Positions 12,213 to 22,929 of a stretch of DNA of 64,000 bases are shown piece after piece. Position 1 is the first letter of the stretch, and each line of letters opens with the position of its first letter. The notes below the pieces were generated by a model. The model worked only from the letters and a program-made list of their open reading frames with translations. It made no database searches and had not been told where the DNA came from. Location: assembly GCA_032622095.1 (NCBI GenBank), contig CP136068.1:113041546-113105545 (forward strand), written 5' to 3'. This stretch comes from Siphonodentalium dalli. Its lineage: Eukaryota > Mollusca > Scaphopoda > Gadilida > Siphonodentaliidae. The translations under genes were made by a program, and so were the position numbers.

Positions 12213-12536
12213 ATGAAGCTAGATACAGGATATTTGTATATTTTGATACGTTTCCTGGGGAAACTAAATCTGATGCAGATTCTCACAGCATGCTTCGCCT
12301 TGTCTCACTTCGGAGCCCGTGCATTCGGCGAATTGGATACGGGAATCCGACAGATGGGCGTCATTATGACATTTAAGGTAGCAAATGTCCTGCGTTGTGA
12401 GACGTCATGTTTACGACAGTCGCAATGTGTTTCTATTGCGTACAACGTAATCGACGCATCGTGCGTTCTACTCCGAAATTATTCCCGCACCGGAAACCAG
12501 GTCGGCGCCGAGTGGAAAATACAGAACATCCCTGAG
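12213..12536 (+). CDS. First exon of a secreted PAN/Apple-domain protein (partial)
   Basis: An ATG-initiated exon of 108 codons ends ...IPE exactly at GAG|GTAAATA, a good splice donor (12537). A hydrophobic stretch after the second in-frame Met (codon 21, at 12273) reads MQILTACFALSHFGARAFG and looks like a cleavable signal peptide, so 12273 may be the real start. Codons 40-108 carry a Cys pattern C62-x3-C66-x5-C72-x11-C84, with VLRCETSC and CVSIAYN, which resembles PAN/Apple domains. Those domains mediate adhesion and protein binding in extracellular invertebrate proteins. Past the donor the frame runs on for 30 codons of unrelated sequence. No second exon is identified before the duplicated block begins at 13265, so the gene may continue beyond it or have been cut by it. 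Confidence 0.6.
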
Positions 12537-13264
12537 GTAAATATATCAAATTGTCCGTGGAACATTTGTATGTTCTGTACAACGCATATATCTGAGAGTG
12601 TCACTTCCCTCTTTTCGTACGTGTGACTCCTTTCATTTTCATGCGACATACGCGGGATTCATACCCCTCGGTTAGCGGGTACTCATAATTGTATACCCAA
12701 TTTAAGGTATTCAATATTCAACAAAAAGGCCGGAACGCCAGCTTTTATAGCAAACAATTACAAACATTTATATTATTTCCCAGCCCAAACGACATATGCT
12801 GATATATTTAAGTCTAACACCTCTTGATATGTTAAATTTGTTAATAATAATAATAGTTAATCAACAAAAAGTGTTAACAATGTTTTTCGATGGACATTTC
12901 TCGCCCTTATAGACAAAATTTAAAAACAAATTCTCGTATGGGGGAGGGTTAGGTTTTTCGTTTTAATTTCGAAAATTTTGGAGCGACTGATCTGACTGCT
13001 TGTTTTCAAGAAGGAAATTTAACGTCCTTTCATATGCTATGTTACTTGATTAATTATCTCGCTAAATGCGACGGCTACAAAGATCGAAATGTGGTGGTTT
13101 ATCTGAATCGTCACGAAAAAAATGCGCGAAACAAAATTCGAACGAGCACGACGTCACGCATATCTAGAACTTGGCGCTGTCGTTCATTTCCTTTTAGGAA
13201 GCAATCAATTATAAGCTAATTTACGAGAAAAATATCGGTGATCCTTTTAGGAGATAAACGTGCC
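12537..13264. other. Probable intron of the PAN-domain gene
   Basis: Starts with the donor GTAAATA. AT-rich with a 61-codon chance ORF at 13034-13219. No acceptor followed by a PAN-like continuation could be supported. Confidence 0.4.
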
Positions 13265-13809
13265 ATAGCTGTTTCGTTGTACATTTTGGGATTCGAGCAT
13301 GAAAACAGTTTGTGAACGAGCCGGCTTGCTCCATTGTAATTCAATTTAGCAAGGAATTTGCAAAAAAAACTGTATAAAAAGTATCATGTAGTCATTTTCA
13401 TGACACGAATCAAGACTTTCATTTTGCCGTTGTCACCGTGCACAAATCTTGGGTTTGTTCATTGCGTTACTCGGAACACTGCTCCGTAACAATTTCCTGT
13501 GGGGCGGGTTGGCCCATAGCGGAGAGGTCGGTTACGCTATGGGCAGAACTCGATTCTATTTTAGTCCATGGACATGCGCATTGGAAACCCAGTTGCAGTT
13601 CTTGTTATGTTTGTCGAATCACAAGAATAAAAAGAAGGAAACTGATAACGTTGTAAAGTGTGGGATATTCGACGGAAAATTCAACAGAACTTGAATTTTG
13701 AAAGTAAAACTTCATTTGTTTTCGATGAAGGATTTGAATCTTGAAGAAACTAGACAAATTACAATACACGTTCCGGGATTCCTATATTTGAAATTGATAT
13801 CGTGTGGCC

Positions 13810-13873
13810 ATGGTGAGTACCCTATTGCGTAACTTCATAAATTTGAATGACGAATAATTTAATTTAATTTCAG
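13810..13873 (+). other. Small intron-like segment on the plus strand
   Basis: GTGAGTACCC follows CCATG at about 13810, and AATTTAATTTCAG| precedes TCACAT at about 13874, giving a candidate ~62-bp intron. The frame after the acceptor is open for about 24 codons; before it, only an ATG at the donor fits in phase. Both copies of the duplication keep the signals. I could not attach it to a known protein. Confidence 0.25.
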
Positions 13874-14003
13874 TCACATAATTTCATTGACAATGATACA
13901 AATGCACATGGTACTGGCAGTGATCTAGCTAGAAAATGGACAAAATAACAAATTAGTCTACACAAGTTCAGAAGACATTAGTTCAAAGGCATGTCCAAAT
14001 TGT

Positions 14004-15290
14004 TTACATATTTTGTTTGAAATAACATAAATTTGAGCTAGTATTCATTGGTCCTGGACTCCTGGTGGCATAATAGTTGTAAATGGCCACTTCACAATTA
14101 TTGAAAGAAAACTGGCCGGCTTGTTTGGTACTGGGAGTTGATTCAACTGTTATAGTTCTCCTGCTAGTAGCGCATGTATTGTTATATATTCGTATGTTGC
14201 TTCTTCTCACTGGCACAATCTGTGAACTTCCCGTACTAGAGGTCACAATCTGTGAACTTACATGTTGCGTGTGATTGATCATGGGGACATCGGTTGCCAC
14301 AATTGGGACAATATGTTCATTTTGTAGATTTTCCATCTATTCTCTGCAAAACTCTTGAGAAATGTTGTTTTTGTACATCCGAACTGTCAGTATTGTAGAT
14401 TTTGATAGAAGCTTCATTACGATGACCGGATACTTTCATGATATCGCGTGTTTCGACAACCGCATGCGGTAACAGTGTTATTGCTGTTGCCCTGACCGAG
14501 TGTTTGGTATGTCTGGTCGATAAATTGGCTTCTTTGGATATTCTCGGCATTATTTCAGAAATTTTGTTCACTACAACTGCCTTCTTTTTAACCCATACAT
14601 CATTATCCATGCTGACTGATGCTTTGGGTTTCTGAAATAAACATTGCACTTCAGGATGTAGTTTTGATAGATAGAGTTTGAACGATTTCACTGGGCATCG
14701 CTCATTACCTGAGGCATACATTCTGGGTTTCGGTGTGGATTTCTACCGAGGTGATGTTCCAGTGTGGTTTTTAGTGAATTCATTAATTGTCAAATCATAA
14801 TACTCTCGTCCGGAGCATTCTGATTTCAGTTGAAAGAATCCTTCATGAGCAGCCGCATGTTCTCTCGTCCTCCTAGCAAAATCGAGTGCGACATCAAACC
14901 AAACTTTAATAAATAGACCCCTCGGATTGTTCAGAACAAACACTCCATTTCGCATGATGGCTGAGATTCTGAGAATAATAAACTAAGGTCATTCTCTGCT
15001 ATTGGAGGATAATGCTTGGACTGACCTTGGCCATCGCGCTTCAACTTCCTTATAATACTGATAAACATGTTATATGCTCTCATGAATGTTATGTCCTGGG
15101 CAGTATTTATTTTCCGTTCATATGGAGGATTTTGGAGATGTCTATTTATGGAAGATCTAATGCCAATGAAGGCTGATTTGCTAAGCTGTCGCCTTTATTG
15201 GTTGTTCTAGCTTCAGCGTAGAATCTCCGGAGACAGTCGTCGAGTTTTGTTCATCCTCAAGAGCTCTGTCCTCTGTCGGACAACCAGCAT
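14004..15290 (-). pseudogene. DUF3504/Crypton-type tyrosine recombinase-like gene, main exon, decayed (copy 1)
   Basis: Read from 15290 downwards, the frames give LDDCLRRFYAEART, then INRHLQNPPYERK and RKLKRDGQGQSKHYPPIAEN, then VWFDVALDFARRTREH and INEFTKNHTG, then GNERCPVKSFKLYLSKLHPE, and finally RHTKHSVRATAITLL with SGHRNEASIKIYNT. This order matches the DUF3504 proteins found in Crypton transposons and the ZMYM/QRICH-type host genes derived from them. HSVR is the HxxR box and the IYN Tyr is the predicted nucleophile. Lesions: frameshifts near 15240, 15195 and 14940, an in-frame TAG at 14740-14742, and a frame change near 14335 before a C-terminal tail with FNNCEVAIYNYY. A second near-identical copy lies at 25679-26965. 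Confidence 0.75.
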
Positions 15291-15335
15291 GGAAAAAATG
15301 GAATAATAATAAATTTCGTTAGATATATATATATA

Positions 15336-16085
15336 CTAGAAGGTGACCCGACTTCGTCCGGGATTTTACCTTGAATTGACCATTTTGAAGGTCAAGGTCA
15401 GGTGGGGTCAAACACCAACACCCCAAAAATGGTGGAAATCGGCCCAGCGGATACCGAGATACCCTATGCATCAAATTTCGTCCGTAAAAATCCGCCAGTT
15501 TAACCCGATTTGATTTCCACTCAAGTATATAAACGCGCCTCATATACACAAACAACGTAAAGATAAATTACCATCGGTGCCCGAGATATCGCCAAGGCGT
15601 CTGAAACAGTCAAATGCATCGGCCGGTTAAGCGTTAACGTGATCTAACGTTATGACCTCTAACGACGTCATAGAAGTTACGCATTGTTTTTATCCTGATG
15701 GAAGATAGTACCACTTCTTCTTGATAATTGAGGCAGATAACTAAAACGGATACATACGCATTATATATCGTTGGAAAGAGGAAACACGAAAGATTCTCAC
15801 AGTGTCATTATTATGACTGGCATTTTATTATTCGCGCTGTTTCGAATCGATTTGTAAGCACCGAACTCAAATGAAAGTCCCGTAACACAGCGTAAAAACA
15901 GATTTGACATCGGCACGTGAAAAGTTGACCTCGGATCTGAAAATTAATATGCCTATGTCACCCCCCGGCCGAAAATACCCCCACATACCAAGTTTCATCG
16001 AAATCGGTTCGGCCGTTTTCGAGTCCATCGATTACAGACACACACACACACACACACACACAGATCTTCCAAAATATATAATAGA
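15336..16085 (-). mobile_element. Helitron-like family A element (A1, copy 1)
   Basis: The minus-strand 5' end TCTATTATATATTTTGG is at 16085. The 3' end is a hairpin CCC+GAC, loop TTC, GTC+bulged C+GGG (plus-strand reading), then CTAG at 15336-15339 followed by T. A (CA)n stretch near 16040-16062 follows the 5' end. Its interior includes a unique segment (CGTCTGAAACAGTCAAATGC) shared with A2. Its 5' TC directly abuts the 3' CTAG of element B1. Confidence 0.75.
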
Positions 16086-16751
16086 CTAGCCGATGAGCCC
16101 GACGTTGTCCGGGCTATTCAAAAACCAAATTTCAAGTCGATAGCTATTCAAAAACCAAATTTCAAGTCGATAGCTCCACCCGTTTCCCAGATCTGGTCTG
16201 CGCATGCGCGAAGCTGAGGCCCGACGTTGTCCGGGCTATTCAAAAACCAAATTACAAGTCGATAGCTCTACCCAGCACGACGTTCCAAATTTCAAGTCGA
16301 TAGCTCTACCCGTTTCCGAGATCTGGTCTGCGCATGCGCGAAGCTGGCGTCGCACGGGCTCGGCGACCCGATAAAATTCGTATCCGGGGCAAGATACATT
16401 CACATACCAAATTTCAAGTCGATAGCTCCACCCGTTTCCGATATCTGGTCTGCGCATGCGTGAAGCTGGCGTCGCACGGGCTCGGCGTCCCGATAAAATT
16501 CGTATCCGGGGCAAGATACATTCACATAGCAACTTTCAAGTCGATAGCTCCACCCGTTTCCGAGATCTCGTCTGCGCATGCGCGAAGCGGGCGCCGCACG
16601 GGCTCGCCAATACGACAACGTCCACCGCCTGGTCAAACTACACACACGCACCAAGTTTCGTCCCGATCGGTTTAGAATCGTAGATTTGTATTAATGACAA
16701 ACATACAGACAAACATACAGACAGACAGTGGTCTTCAAAATATATATGAGA
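16086..16751 (-). mobile_element. Helitron-like family B element (B1, copy 1)
   Basis: 3' CTAG at 16086-16089, 5' TCTCATATATATTTTG at 16751, directly abutting B2. The 3' part is rearranged: the terminal hairpin GCCCGACGTTGTCCGGGC occurs twice (16098 and 16218), which suggests a new insertion or internal duplication of the 3' end. The 122-bp core has about 2.5 units. Confidence 0.75.
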
Positions 16752-17439
16752 CTAGCCGATGAGCCCGACGTTGTCCGGGCTATTCGAAAACCCGATAAAA
16801 TTCGTATCCGGGGCAAGATACATTCACATACCAAATTTCAAGTCGATAGCTCCACCCGTTTCCGATATCTGGTCTTGTCATGCGCGAAGCTGGCGTCGCA
16901 CGGCCTCGGCGACCCGATAAAATTCGTATCCGGGGCAAGATACATTCAAAAACCAAATTTCAAGTCGATAGCTCTACCCGTTTCCGAGATCTGGTCTGCG
17001 CATGCGCGAAGCTGGCGTCGCACGTGCTCGGCGACCCGATAAAATTCGTATCCGGGGCAAGATACATTCAGATACCAAATTTCAAATCGATTGCTCCACC
17101 CGTTTCCGAGATCTCGTCTGCGCATGCGCGAAGCTGACGTCGCACGGGCTCGGCGACCCGATAAAATTTGTATCCGGGGCAAGATACATTCACATACCAA
17201 ATTTCAAGTCGATAGCTCCACCCGTTTCCGAGATCTCGTCTGCGCATGCGCGAAGCGGGCGCCGCACGGGCTCGCCAATACGACAACGTACACCGCCTGG
17301 TCAAACTACACACACACACCGCGTTTCGTCCCGATCGGTCGAGAATGGTAGATTTGTATTAATGACAAACATACAGACAAACAAACAGAAAGACAGACAG
17401 ACAAACATACAGACAGAGGTCTTCAAAATATATATGAGA
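16752..17439 (-). mobile_element. Helitron-like family B element (B2, copy 1)
   Basis: CTAG at 16752-16755, 5' TCTCATATATATTTTG ending at 17439. The core holds about 3.5 units of the 122-bp repeat. It begins part-way through a unit right after the terminal hairpin, unlike B0. The array B2-B1-A1 is head-to-tail on the minus strand with no spacer between elements. Confidence 0.75.
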
Positions 17440-17453
17440 TATATATACATATA

Positions 17454-18345
17454 CTAGAAGGTGACCCGACTTCGTCCGGGTTTGACCTTGAATTGTCTAT
17501 TTTGAAGGCCAAGATCAAGTGCGGTCACGATTTGACCCGTCCAAAACACAGTGCCCGAACAAAAGTACCCGACAAAAGTACCCGTCGAAATCCATCCGGT
17601 TTTACCCGATTTGACCTTGAATTGACCATTTTGAAGGTCAGGTGGGTCAAACACCAACACCCCAAAAATGGTGGAAATCGGCCCAGCGGATACCGGGAAA
17701 TCGGCCCAGCGGATACCGAGATACCATATGCATCAAATTTCGTTCGTAAAAATCCGCCAGTTTAACCCGATTTGATTTCCACTCAAGTATATAAACGCGC
17801 CTCATACACACACGCTCATTAATTATCAAGTTTCAACGTAAAGATAAATTACCATCGGTGCCCGAGATATCGCCAAGACGTCTGAAACAGTCAAATGCAT
17901 CGGCCGGTTAAGCGTTAACGTGATCTAACGTTATGACCTCTAACGACGTCATAGAAGTTACGCATTGTTTTTATCCTGATGGAAGATAGTACCACTTCTT
18001 CTTGATAATTGAGGCAGATAACTAAAACGGATACATACGCATTATATATCGTTGGAAAGAGGAAACACGAAAGATTCTCACAGTGTCATTATTATGACTG
18101 ACATTTTATTATTCGCGCTGTTTCGAATCGATTTGTAAGGACCGTAACACAGCGTAAAAACAGATTTTACATCGGCACGTGAAAAGTTGACCTCGGATCT
18201 GAAAATCAATAGGCCTATGTTACTCCTGACCCGAAAATACCCCCACATACAAAGTTTCATCGAAATCGGGTCGGCCGTTTTCGAGTTCATCGATTACACA
18301 CACACACACAAACAAACAAACAGATCTTCCAAAATATATAATAGA
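17454..18345 (-). mobile_element. Helitron-like family A element (A2, copy 1)
   Basis: CTAG at 17454-17457 preceded by A; the 5' end is at 18345, followed by T on the plus strand. It shares its right two-thirds with A1, while its left third is a typical family A core with TGACCTTGAATTG and CCCGATTTGACC. An internal 22-bp duplication (GAAATCGGCCCAGCGGATAC) lies near 17675-17715. Confidence 0.72.
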
Positions 18346-18369
18346 TATATATATATATATATATATATA

Positions 18370-18966
18370 CTAGCAGATAGACCCGACTTCGTCCGGGCTG
18401 TTTCCCCTCTGCTTTTCGGCGAATTGCGTGATTTGACCTTGAATTGACAATTTTGAAGGTCAAGGTCAGGTGGGGTCACGATTTGACCCGTCGAAAACAC
18501 TGCCCGGACAAAAGTACCCGTCGAAATCCATCCGGTTTTACCCGATTTGACCTCGAATTGATCATTTTGAAGGTCAGGGTCAGGTCGGGGTCACGACTCG
18601 ACCCGTCCAAAACACTCAGTGGACAAAAGTAAACCTACGTATACAAATTCGTCGAAATCCCATCAAAATTCTCGATTTGACCTTGTATTGACCCGATTTC
18701 AAGGTCAAGTTCACGTCGCACGGGCAAACGAATAGGCCGACGACACTCTCCATACGAAAGTATCCCTAGACACTAATTTTCATCGAAATCCCGTGATACT
18801 CGGGCGTTCGACCTTGAAATGACCCGATTTCAAGGTCAATGTCACTTCGCACGGGCAAATTAACAGGCCCATGCCACTCCACGGCCGAAAGTACCCCCAC
18901 ATACCAAGTATCATCGAAACCGGCTCGGCCGTTTTCGAGTCCATCGCGAACACACAGACAGACATA
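18370..18966 (-). mobile_element. Helitron-like family A element (A3, copy 1), 5'-truncated
   Basis: The minus-strand 3' end is CTAG at 18370-18373, preceded by the terminal hairpin and a subterminal stretch GCTGTTTCCCCTCTGCTTTT. The element runs through several TGACCTTGA/TCAAGGTCA pairs to a CAGACAGACATATTTT remnant of the 5' part, where it meets the oppositely oriented A4. The head-to-head junction lacks both 5' termini. Confidence 0.65.
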
Positions 18967-19336
18967 TTTTCGTATGGGGAGTCTCATAAGCATATTCATT
19001 TGCCCGTGCGACGTGACCTTGACCTTGAAATCGGGTCAATTCAAGGTCAAATCGCCAATTTTGATGGGATTGCGACTAAATTTGATACGTGTGGTTACTT
19101 TTGTCCACTGAGTGTTTTGGTCGGGTCAAATCGTGATTCCGACCTGACCTTGACCTTCTAAGTGATCAAATCAAGGTCAAATCGGGTAAAACCGGATGGA
19201 TTTCGACGGGTACTTTTGTCTGGTACTTTTGTTCGGGCAGTGTTTTAGACGAGTCAAATCGTGACCCCACTTGACCTTGGCCTTCAAAATAGACAATTCA
19301 AGGTCAAAGCCCGGACGAAGTCGGGTCACCTTCTAG
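18967..19336 (+). mobile_element. Helitron-like family A element (A4, copy 1), 5'-truncated
   Basis: Only the 3' half is present, ending in CCCGGACGAAGTCGGG, a short tail and CTAG at 19333-19336. The next base pair TC at 19337 opens element A5. Confidence 0.68.
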
Positions 19337-20054
19337 TCTATTATATATTTTGGAAGATCTTTCTGTCTGTCTGTGTGTGTGTCTGTCTGTTCGCGATGGA
19401 CTCGAAAACGACCGAACCGATTTCGATGAAACTTGGTATGTGGGGTATTTTCGGCCGGGGAGTGGCATATGCCTATTAATTTGCCCGTGCGACGTGACCT
19501 TGACCTTGAAATCGGGTCATTTCAAGGTCAAACGCCCGAATATCACGGGATTTCGATGAAACTTGGTATGTGGGGGTACTTTCTGCCGGGGAGTGGCATG
19601 GGCCTATTATCTTGCCCGTGCGACGAGACTTTGACCTTGAAATCGGGTCATGTCAAGGTCAAACGCCCGAATATCACGGGCTTTTGATGAAAATTAGTGT
19701 CTATGGATACTTTGGCGTGGGGAGTCTCATAAGCCTATTCAATTACCCGTGCGACGTGACCTTGACCTTGAAATCGGGTCAATTCAAGGTCAAATCGCGA
19801 ATTTTGATGGGATTTCCACGAAATTTGATACATGGGGTTACTTTTGTCCACTGGGTGTTTTGGGCGGGTCAAATCGTTACCCTACCTGACCTTGACCTTC
19901 AAAATGGATAATTCAAGGTCAAATCGCTTTGGACGGGTCAAATCGCGACCCCACCTGACCTTGACCTCCAAAATGGACAATTCAAGGTCAAATCGCGCAA
20001 TTCGCCGAAAAGCAGAGGGGAAACAGCCCGGACGAAGTCGGGTCCACCTGCTAG
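19337..20054 (+). mobile_element. Helitron-like family A element (A5, copy 1), complete
   Basis: Starts TCTATTATATATTTTGGAAG, continues with (TGTC)n/(TG)n and GCGATGGACTCGAAAACGAC, then about five core units, each with TGACCTTGACCTTGAAATCG and TCAAGGTCA. Ends with the hairpin and CCACCTGCTAG|T at 20054. Its 3' 80 bp is the inverted counterpart of the A3 end, so A3-A5 can fold back over about 1.7 kb. Confidence 0.75.
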
Positions 20055-20325
20055 TATATATATATATATGTTACAGTTAATATGTATTATCAGTTATTAT
20101 GTATAATAACTGAAATGTTTAGTTATTATGTATAATACCTGATTCACTCAGTTAATATATGTAATACCTGAAATTTTCAGTTATTATACATAATAACTGA
20201 AATTAGGAGTGTTTCATTAGACATATTAACTGATTTTGATAATTGACAATAAAAACTTGTGTGAGTTCATCAACATATTTATTAACCATAACATATTTAT
20301 TTGAAACATTAAAATCACGCTCAAA

Positions 20326-20610
20326 TTACATCAATAACATTGGAAAAACAATAATATTGCGACCAACGGTCAAATCAGTGGTGTTGTTGTCACATAACCA
20401 CGCAACCAACATGTACTTCACGTCACAGTTCGATCTCTCGACAGAGCCTTGACTCTGAGGGTGTCTCGGCTTTCCGTGCCCTATGACTAGATCGGGCCAC
20501 ATTACTTTCAACTCGTTGATAACCTCAGCTGTAAATTCTGAACCATTGTCACTTTGCAGAATGGCAGGCGCACCGAACAGAAGGAATATGTCGAGTAGCT
20601 GATAGTCTCT
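20326..20610 (-). pseudogene. Integrase catalytic core fragment (rve, KRBA2-like), copy 1
   Basis: The minus frame reads FGAPAILQSDNGSEFTAEVI, then GHGKPRHPQSQGSVERSN, then MLVAWLCDNNTT. This is the second half of a retroviral-type integrase core: the second catalytic Asp (SDNGSEF) and the Glu (VER) 37 residues later, close to the D35E arrangement. The first catalytic Asp and the zinc-binding region are missing. The frame ends soon after NNTTD. The wording matches the KRBA2-like integrases that are common in invertebrate genomes. Confidence 0.72.
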
Positions 20611-20643
20611 TGGAAGTTAGAGGCTTAAGAATACAGAATTTGG

Positions 20644-20850
20644 TCAGATGATCAGTTCATACTTCTTTAACAGATAATACTGATGCGAAGTCTTTTTATA
20701 AGAAGTACTCGCTTCCAGCAGGTCACCAATTATCTGCTCGTAATCCTCTTTGGGAATCAGCACACGTTTGTTAGTAGCATAGCTCTCGTAGAGCTTTTGG
20801 TTGAAATTATTTGTTATCGCTAGTTCATCCATTGTAAACATATGAAGCAA
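20644..20850 (-). pseudogene. N-terminal fragment of the same integrase gene (copy 1)
   Basis: 68 codons, with an in-frame Met, reading FNQKLYESYATNKRVLIPKE and EDYEQIIGDLLEASTSYKKT, ending YLLKKYELII. It resembles the N-terminal region of KRBA2-like proteins ('...YLLKKYEVL'). Only about 35 bp separate it from the core fragment, so several hundred codons between them are deleted and the copy cannot be active. Confidence 0.6.
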
Positions 20851-21227
20851 ACCTACATCATGTTTGGTTTATATGCTAGAACAGAATTATGACTGAAGCC
20901 ACTATACTAATTACACATGCAGGATTTTGCTCAAGTGTCAAGAAGCCACTATTCCTTGTCAACACAAACCCATTGCGGTGGAGGGAAACCATTTCATATT
21001 GTGAAAACAAAGTGATGGCCATGCCACGGCCAATTAAGCAATAGACTAGCCAGAGCATCTAAGTTTTATTAGTTTACAATGAATTATACAATGAATTATC
21101 AACATCAGTTAATATGTCTAATGAAACACTGAAAATGTCTGGTATTATATATATTAACTGAGTGAATCAGGTATTATACATAACAACTGATACGTATTAA
21201 CTGTAACATATATATATATCTGATTGA

Positions 21228-21243
21228 ACATGCAGTACCTCTT
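21228..21243. repeat. Target-site duplication of the LINE fragment, left (copy 1)
   Basis: ACATGCAGTACCTCTT is repeated exactly at 22444-22459. The pair brackets the retrotransposon fragment 21244-22443. Confidence 0.85.
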
Positions 21244-22443
21244 GGTGTAAACAATATTTAATTTCGAACAGAATATGTAATACATACAAACAAATTGACA
21301 TAAGTAATAATAATATTCAAAACGGGGATTGGACAACAAGCCTAAAAGGCTTTTATCAAGTCTTTTCCTCGGAGTAGGAAGTTTACCCTTGGTATCAGAG
21401 TAGATACCATATAGGGTAAATTTAGCAGACGGGGATAACATGTTAGATCCGAAACAAAATATTGTTCAAGGAGGGGGTAGAGGGATAGAGTGCAGGAAGG
21501 AAGAACGTTTGTCAAGTTAATTGGTATTACATACCGTACATCGGCCAAAACGAAAGAGGGGAGTGAAGAGAAGTACCGTATAATTATATTTTAGTTACAC
21601 AACTTTGATATTTATAACATATACTATTTAAGAACCATGAAACAATTAAAATCAAATCGAAACGCATCGCGGCCCACGTGGAGGAAATGCGAGAAAAAAC
21701 AATCAACCTACTTGAACTGTTAATTAATATTAAAATTAAAATAATTGGTTAGAAGCGTACGTATTGAGTATTGAGACGATCAGAAAGTTCACTTGAGCCA
21801 TATAATAGGATATCAATTGATATTCTGCTTGTTGGTAGCACGGACATGAGCTCTATTCTCTCTTGAGTATACAGAGGACAATGAAAAAAGAAGTGGTATG
21901 CTGATTCAATTTCATAATCACCACTGGAACAGAACGGAGAATCTTCCAAGTTGTTTACGACGAGGTCTTTATTCAGGTTACTACAGCCTAATCTAATTAT
22001 AGTATGATAAACTTGTGCTTTCCTGGAGTAACTTTGATAGTAAAATTTGGCTATTTTTGAACGATCAACATTTAGGGTCAGTTTAAATTCTTTCAACGAA
22101 GGGGTCATCTTTACTGAGTCGGGTAAACTATTCCAAGCACGTGTGGTTGACGGTAGATATGTGTCCATATACGCATTCCCATTACTGTCAGGTGGATGAA
22201 TACTAGCATTCCTAAAATTATAACCAGACGTCATAGAATCAGGTGGAATCATATTGGATAAATAGGATGGAGTTATATTTCTTGTCATTTTGTAAAATTG
22301 AATTAATTTCTGTTTACTTCTTCTTGATGCAAGTGTTTCCCAACCAGTTTCAAGTAACAAGTTGAGGTCGCTAGTACTTCTAGTTGCCCCAGTTACAACT
22401 CGTGCCATTTCGTACTGAATATCATCAATGCAATCGCTCATGT
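21244..22443 (-). mobile_element. 5'-truncated non-LTR retrotransposon (copy 1)
   Basis: The 1.2-kb insertion lies between perfect 16-bp target duplications (21228-21243 and 22444-22459), the hallmark of target-primed reverse transcription. It contains the last 219-232 codons of the pol ORF and about 500 bp of 3' untranslated sequence. The 3' end has no poly(A) tail. Both copies carry the same insertion. Confidence 0.82.
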
Positions 22444-22447
22444 ACAT
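21749..22447 (-). pseudogene. LINE pol C-terminal region (copy 1)
   Basis: The frame reads ARVVTGATRSTSDLNLLLET, KQKLIQFYKMTRNITPSYLS and TTRAWNSLPDSVKMTPSLKE, then a Cys/His cluster PFCSSGDYEIESAYHFFFHC. This is the usual C-terminal domain after the RT thumb in Jockey/CR1-like elements of marine invertebrates, ending in a CCHC-type motif. RT and endonuclease are absent through 5' truncation. The start codon at 22447 belongs partly to the flanking target duplication and is fortuitous. In the second copy an early codon is a stop (GAA to TAA near 34149). Confidence 0.8.
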
Positions 22448-22760
22448 GCAGTACCTCTTATTTTAGTCACAAATTGAGTGTTCATATCTCAAATTATTTT
22501 CTATAATGATTACTAGTATATGTGATTTATTTGTCTAAATTAGTTTGTATTGAATTACCAAGTCTATATTTGGAAATAAGTTCCAATTTTCAAATAACAT
22601 TCACACTTTAGATACCCAATAATTTAGGGATTCTCAAATAAATGAATGGGAATAACGACACTAAAGTACTAAAATAGCGACCAATAATACTAACCACTGA
22701 TAAAAACAATTTAAATTTGACTCAACATATTTTCAATTTATCAATTTATAAATTACTTAC

Positions 22761-22849
22761 GTTTGAAGAGATCAACACCCCATTTGGTGTTTTTCTTCGT
22801 GTTTTTGGAGTCTTTGTTATCTAGCAGCGAATATCCATCAACTGATGAC
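22761..22849 (-). pseudogene. Upstream exon of the DUF3504 gene (copy 1)
   Basis: An 89-bp segment sits between a good acceptor (minus strand TTTATCTAG|GTCATC) and a consensus donor (TTCAAAC|GTAAGTAATT). One frame reads DNKDSKNTKKNTKWGVDLFK, which resembles the N-terminal 'NTKK...VF' helix preceding the core in DUF3504 proteins. The phase does not join cleanly to the exon at 22930, so an exon is missing or the gene is decayed. The intron to the next coding block (15290) is about 7.5 kb and filled with transposons. Confidence 0.55.
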
Positions 22850-22929
22850 CTAGATAAACATATTTTAAAGATTATGAAATAACCCTTCTCCCGCATCAAG
22901 ACATTAATATTAATAAATTATGTATGTAC

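Larger units (their letters stand above)
20070..21207 (-). mobile_element. Integrase-type DNA element with ~130-bp inverted termini, internally deleted (copy 1)
   Basis: Inverted termini: left GTTACAGTTAATATGTATTA and, on the reverse strand, right GTTACAGTTAATACGTATCA. Similarity continues for about 130 bp with TTATGTATAAT-ACTGA blocks. Both ends lie in TA repeats, so the target duplication cannot be read. Between the termini are two pieces of an integrase gene on the minus strand. Most cut-and-paste elements with retrovirus-type integrases belong to the Ginger group, but the protein here is closer in wording to KRBA2/SCAND3-like integrases. Confidence 0.68.

Noticed and set aside
13438-13694. 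Two overlapping plus-strand ORFs at the start of the duplicated unit (and 25113-25369)
   Set aside because: They overlap in different frames, match no domain I recognise and have no supporting splice context; the local GC rise may instead be regulatory.
18370-20054. A single 1.7-kb TIR transposon with CTAG ends
   Set aside because: Each half ends in a Helitron-type terminator with A|T flanks, and a complete element with its own 5' TC starts in the middle (19337); a head-to-head pair explains it better.
18766-20080. ORFs rich in DLDLEIGS, CDVTLTLKSG and similar (also 30497-31872, 58047-60069)
   Set aside because: They are translations of the TGACCTTGA core units of family A Helitron-like elements, open in alternate frames because the repeats are stop-poor.
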